The notes under the pieces: model-generated | What the model was told of the DNA's origin: nothing | The model's input: only the letters and a program-made list of their open reading frames with translations | Databases searched by the model: none | Program-made: the position numbers and the translations under genes | Source of the DNA: an uncultured Pirellula sp. | GTDB taxonomy: Bacteria; Planctomycetota; Planctomycetia; Pirellulales; Pirellulaceae | Length of the DNA stretch: 58,604 bases | Assembly: GCA_903892355.1 (NCBI GenBank) | Contig: CAITIE010000003.1 | Span: forward strand, 1-58,604 | Direction: 5' to 3' | Shown here: in pieces, positions 56,201 through 58,604 of the stretch | Layout: the number at the start of each line of letters is the position of its first letter | Numbering within the stretch: position 1 is the first letter of the stretch

Positions 56201-56702
56201 TATTGTTGTTTCCTTCAATTCGGATGACGCGGAATTGGGACGCCACATGAACCACGAAGCCGCCAAAGCGATCAAGTACGGGGGCGTTGATCCTGTTGAC
56301 GCCCTCAAGTTCGTGACACTGAACCCTGCCATCCAACTGCGTATCGACAAGTATGTAGGGTCGCTCGAGGTCGGCAAGCACGCGGACTTTGCAATGTGGA
56401 ACGGCTCCCCCCTTTCCCCACGCTCCCGATGCGAACAGACCTGGATCGACGGTCGTAAGTATTTTGACCGTGGCGAAGACGCGGAAGTTCGGTTGCGGGA
56501 CGACCAACTCCATCGCGAACTGGTCCAAAAGATTCTCGATAGCGGCGAATCCGCAGGGGAACGAAGCTCGCTCGCAGATGATCCTTCGCGACTGTGGCCT
56601 AACCACGATGAATACTGCCACCATCATCACGATGATGAAAGCCACCAGCACGACAATGAATGGTTCGAGGTAACGATGGAGGAGGCCCATGATCATGAGT
56701 AG
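53220..56702 (+). CDS. Secreted double-domain amidohydrolase
   Basis: A 1160-residue exported protein: signal peptide (TLASWPLALLTLLALSDLSAFG), a first amidohydrolase-like domain (about 30-470), a charged Pro/Lys/Glu/Asp linker (about 500-690, KDKEKDRDKEKDKNKAK), a second amidohydrolase domain (about 710-1110) and a His-rich tail (CHHHHDDESHQHD). In domain 2 the metal ligands are present: LIDCHSHM, WIHCHSY, LQHILEG and SFNSDD. In domain 1 the HxH position is IDAGIEME, so it is probably inactive. Substrate unknown (imidazolonepropionase/dipeptidase-like fold). ATG 53220 is the first of three close ATGs. The end overlaps the alternative start of the next gene. Confidence 0.88.
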   Translation: MIMVMIKTLASWPLALLTLLALSDLSAFGQKTDVKPEIGIQEHPIDEFILSGARIVLEPGRIIESGELLISDGKIVAVGEKVDVPAGARRIELKGKTIYPGFIDAGIEMELPEIDATRGSPHWSPEITPNRSVAEISTAPTAIVSKLRKSGITTALLAPRDGIIKGTSAVVLTSDGDLASTLIRPNAALHVRLTVSRGRGRDSYPSSPMGAVALARQTFLDATWYENAWRAHRATTTLPKPEWNAALDTILQHTAAGKLVIFDALNEQYSLRADAFAKEFGLKAVLRGSGQEYQLLDPIARTGRTIILPVNFPKPPNVATLEAAVDAELEELMHWELAPENPARLAKAGVKFVLTSQGLSDSSEWIPQIRKAIQRGLDPNVALAAITTTPASLLEVDNQVGKIAIGNWANLVITSGDLWDEKTKIEEVWVRGSRPAAAYKSTTNIDGTWEVQVLENKLINNQPSVWPAQTLLVLKDSEKKISGILELPAPPAEPAAPAVPEAKTDSVKPTEGTTTPDPKPDPPKEGDVATAPTDQEKPAEKKEDAKPEGQGQRDGDKDKEKDRDKEKDKNKAKLNGLRWSDNTLSASLTSKTFNKDKTGVAQLSLAWLPQSGLSQPYLVGSIVWPDGTEQIIRATRKADEPKKEETTKDDSSANGKDKSESSKSDAGKEDKKPKGDPKVISSWRYPFASFGRTSLPEQYPLVVIQNTTLWTCGPNGVLRDADMILRNGIIDAIGVDLPVPEGAKIIDGSKFEVSPGLIDCHSHMATDSGVNEGTQAVTAEVRIGDFINAEDVTMYRQLAGGLTAANILHGSANPIGGQNQVIKLRWGGNYNDLKFKEAPAGIKFALGENVKQSNWQEVTNPRYPQSRMGVEQIFRDRFNAAREYQKNWDTWNAAPNGLPPRRDLELDAISEILRGERWIHCHSYRQDEILGLLRVLEEYKIKIGSLQHILEGYKVADAIAKHGGTASSFSDWWAYKLEVVDSIPHNGAIMHNQGIVVSFNSDDAELGRHMNHEAAKAIKYGGVDPVDALKFVTLNPAIQLRIDKYVGSLEVGKHADFAMWNGSPLSPRSRCEQTWIDGRKYFDRGEDAEVRLRDDQLHRELVQKILDSGESAGERSSLADDPSRLWPNHDEYCHHHHDDESHQHDNEWFEVTMEEAHDHE

Positions 56703-56769
56703 CCCATTCCATCGACGAACAAACTCAAGCCAATCTATTCATTATCAACCTGAACAGCCAACACATCTC

Positions 56770-58131
56770 ATGAACCAACCAGCCTCGCTCCAACGCGTTA
56801 TCGCTTTACCGGCATTCCTCCTGGGAACTTTCGGCGTTGTGTGGATCCTCTCAATTTCATTTGCCATAGCATCGGACCAAGTACCCGGTGCCAAGCAAAA
56901 AAGTCCGATCTTGATCAAGAATGCCACCGTGCACACGGTCACTCAAGGGACATTGCCCAACACAAGCATCTTGGTCAAAGATGGCAAGATCGCTGAGATC
57001 GGCGCGAACATTCAGTCACCGGAAAACACGGAAGTGATCGATGCCACCGGCCAACACGTATACCCGGGCTTGATCGATTCCTTCTCTGCCATTGGGCTGG
57101 TCGAAATCGATTCGATCCGCGCATCGATCGACAATACGGAAATGGGAAACGTCAACTCCAACGTACGAGCCGCTGTTGCCGTCAACCCTGACAGCGAAGC
57201 GATCCCCGTGGCACGGGCCAATGGGGTTTTGCTCTCGATGGTCGGACCAACCGGAGGAATTGTCTCCGGACGAGCGGCCTTGCTGCAGATGGATGGATGG
57301 ACATGGGAAGACATGACGCTACGAGCGGACGTAGGGATGATGGTCAACTGGCCTCGCTTTGGCGGTGGTGGTGGCGGTGGACGCGGTGGACGACGGCAAG
57401 CAGCCGAAGCCACCGAAGGGGACGCGGATAGCGCCGATCGCCTCGCTCCACTCCACACTCTCTTTCGAGAAACCCGGGCTTACGCGACAGCAAAAGCAGC
57501 CAATCCAAACCTTCCAACCGATCTGCGGCTCGAAGCCATGATTCCGGTTGCCGAAGGACGCCTTCCGATGATTGTAAATGCGAACACCGTCAAACAAATC
57601 CAAACCGCGATTGCCTTCTCCAAACAGCATTCGCTGAAACTGATCCTCATGGGTGCGAACGATGCATTGCACTGCGCTGCATTGATTCGCGAAACCAAGG
57701 TCCCCGTCATCGTTTCCGGTGTTTACCGGTTACCCTCCCGACGCGATGCCCCCTACGATTCGGCTTATACGTTTCCATCGCAATTGCGTGCAGCGGGAAT
57801 CCAGTTCAGCATCGCAAGCGATGGACGATTCGGTGCATCGGGAGTCCGAAACCTCCCCTACCATGCATCCACGGCCGCTGGATTCGGATTGAGCCCCGAA
57901 GATGCGATCCGATCGATCACCCTGTCGCCAGCGGAAATCTTCGGTGTTGCAGATCGGGTTGGCTCGATCGATGCGGGAAAAGACGCAACGCTATTTCTAT
58001 GCAATGGAGATATCCTGGAGACACCAACCCAAGTCACCAAGGCTTGGATTCAAGGTCGCAAGGTGGATCTCTCGAGCAAGCATACACAACTTTACGAGAA
58101 GTACAAAACCAAGTACGAACAGCAGAAATAG
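56770..58131 (+). CDS. Secreted amidohydrolase-like protein without metal HxH
   Basis: A 453-residue exported protein of the amidohydrolase superfamily. A signal-anchor (ALPAFLLGTFGVVWILSISFAIA) precedes ILIKNATVHTVTQGTLPNTSILVKDGKIAEIG and PGLIDSFSAIG, where HxH is replaced by FSA; later histidine ligands are also missing (PMIVNANT) and SDGRFG keeps the aspartate. A Gly-rich loop (57361-57393) lies near residue 200. The end SPAEIFGVADRVGSIDAGKDATLFL is typical. ATG 56770 is chosen; ATG 56689 inside the previous gene would add 27 residues. Same operon as the preceding amidohydrolase, possibly as its non-catalytic partner. Confidence 0.85.
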   Translation: MNQPASLQRVIALPAFLLGTFGVVWILSISFAIASDQVPGAKQKSPILIKNATVHTVTQGTLPNTSILVKDGKIAEIGANIQSPENTEVIDATGQHVYPGLIDSFSAIGLVEIDSIRASIDNTEMGNVNSNVRAAVAVNPDSEAIPVARANGVLLSMVGPTGGIVSGRAALLQMDGWTWEDMTLRADVGMMVNWPRFGGGGGGGRGGRRQAAEATEGDADSADRLAPLHTLFRETRAYATAKAANPNLPTDLRLEAMIPVAEGRLPMIVNANTVKQIQTAIAFSKQHSLKLILMGANDALHCAALIRETKVPVIVSGVYRLPSRRDAPYDSAYTFPSQLRAAGIQFSIASDGRFGASGVRNLPYHASTAAGFGLSPEDAIRSITLSPAEIFGVADRVGSIDAGKDATLFLCNGDILETPTQVTKAWIQGRKVDLSSKHTQLYEKYKTKYEQQK

Positions 58132-58604
58132 GGGCCGCAGGGACCGCTGAAAACGGACCGAAACAACCTCCGTGTCCGACGTCCACAGGTGCTACTGCCG
58201 AACGTCATTCACGCCGGTCGATAGAAGCGGAACGGCCCGAGCCGTCCAGTGAGTCTCCTTGTATAAGGAGAAACTGGGCAGCTTGCGCTGCACCGCTACC
58301 ATTTCGATCATTTTTCAACGTGCGGTTAGCTGATTTTGCTCGTTGCACGACACTAAAGATCGCGTTGAACATGTCGATGCGCCCATCCAAACTAAACAGC
58401 CAAGGCTCACGCGGAGACGCGGGGGCGCGGAGAGAAGGGACGAACAAAACTCAGAAAAATCCGGCGACAGTCCCTACCGTACTAGGGTTCTTTATCAGCG
58501 AACATTAGCGTTTATTCGTGGTTCAAAAACGGGATACGCCCGCAGTTTTCGCAGTGCTAGCAAATCGCTGCCAGCCCCACCCGACACGGATCGTCCCAAA
58601 CGAG
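58132..58604. other. Window end, no gene seen
   Basis: About 470 bp with no supported gene. It contains a degenerate ACGCGGAG repeat (58406-58437) and, about 70 bp on, TTAGCGTTTATTCGTGGTTC (58504-58524). Both read like dispersed intergenic repeats rather than coding sequence. Confidence 0.5.
58406..58437. repeat. Degenerate ACGCGGAG short-period repeat
   Basis: CTCACGCGGAGACGCGGGGG continues as CGCGGAGAGAAG, that is, CGCGGAG/CGCGGGG units at 7-8 bp intervals. Such sequences recur between genes in several environmental bacterial lineages; copy number in this genome cannot be judged here. Confidence 0.55.

Overview
The window looks like chromosomal DNA of a planctomycete, most likely of the Pirellulaceae (Rhodopirellula/Blastopirellula type). 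Three things point there. Two DUF1559 proteins carry the prepilin-like N-terminus (FTLVELLVVIAIIGILVGLL) that is hugely expanded in this phylum. There is a bacterial formylmethanofuran:H4MPT formyltransferase. There are also PQQ-propeller, MoxR/VWA and squalene-cyclase-repeat proteins of the planctomycete style. No rRNA, tRNA, CRISPR array, IS element or prophage was seen. The taxonomic call rests on protein signatures only.

Layout. 1-8 kb: a DUF1559 protein and a PQQ-propeller protein, facing a minus-strand operon of a large VWA/amidotransferase-like membrane protein, a MoxR ATPase and a secreted cyclase-repeat protein. 8-13.6 kb: Ftr on the plus strand converges on a tight six-gene minus-strand operon (DUF2203, MazG-like, PTPS/QueD-like, PII, degenerate receiver, FIST), preceded by an ExeA-like ATPase. 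13.8-17.6 kb: an internally duplicated ABC-2 permease and a DNA methyltransferase with a C-terminal GIY-YIG-like domain. 17.7-23.5 kb: acetyl-CoA synthetase, a sugar isomerase-like protein, the 2-oxoglutarate dehydrogenase E2 and an aldo/keto reductase. 24.2-32.5 kb: rpoB and rpoC with a strong terminator, but without the usual upstream L11/L1/L10/L7-L12 genes. 32.5-40 kb: a THUMP-like methyltransferase, bioD, an alkaline phosphatase, a rhodanese, a second DUF1559 protein and an HtrA protease. 40.2-47.6 kb: PutA, an orphan topoisomerase VI A subunit, a secreted protein with an HEFDH motif and an MFS transporter. 47.6-52.7 kb: a nucleotide-sugar dehydrogenase with a NusG paralogue, a small lipoprotein, purEK and a cysteine-free FmdB-like protein. 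53.2-58.1 kb: two secreted amidohydrolase proteins holding three amidohydrolase-like domains, only one of which keeps its metal ligands.

Working together: E2, Acs and PutA are central carbon and amino-acid catabolism. Ftr marks an H4MPT-linked C1 route whose other genes are outside the window. The PII/FIST/pseudo-receiver operon looks like a small-molecule sensing module beside pterin and nucleotide housekeeping genes, and is the best candidate here for an undescribed system. The methyltransferase/GIY-YIG fusion and the orphan Topo VI-A are the two most unusual single genes. A recurrent feature is short perfect or near-perfect tandem arrays (3-4 copies of 15, 18 or 21 bp), seven of them, mostly inside coding linkers.
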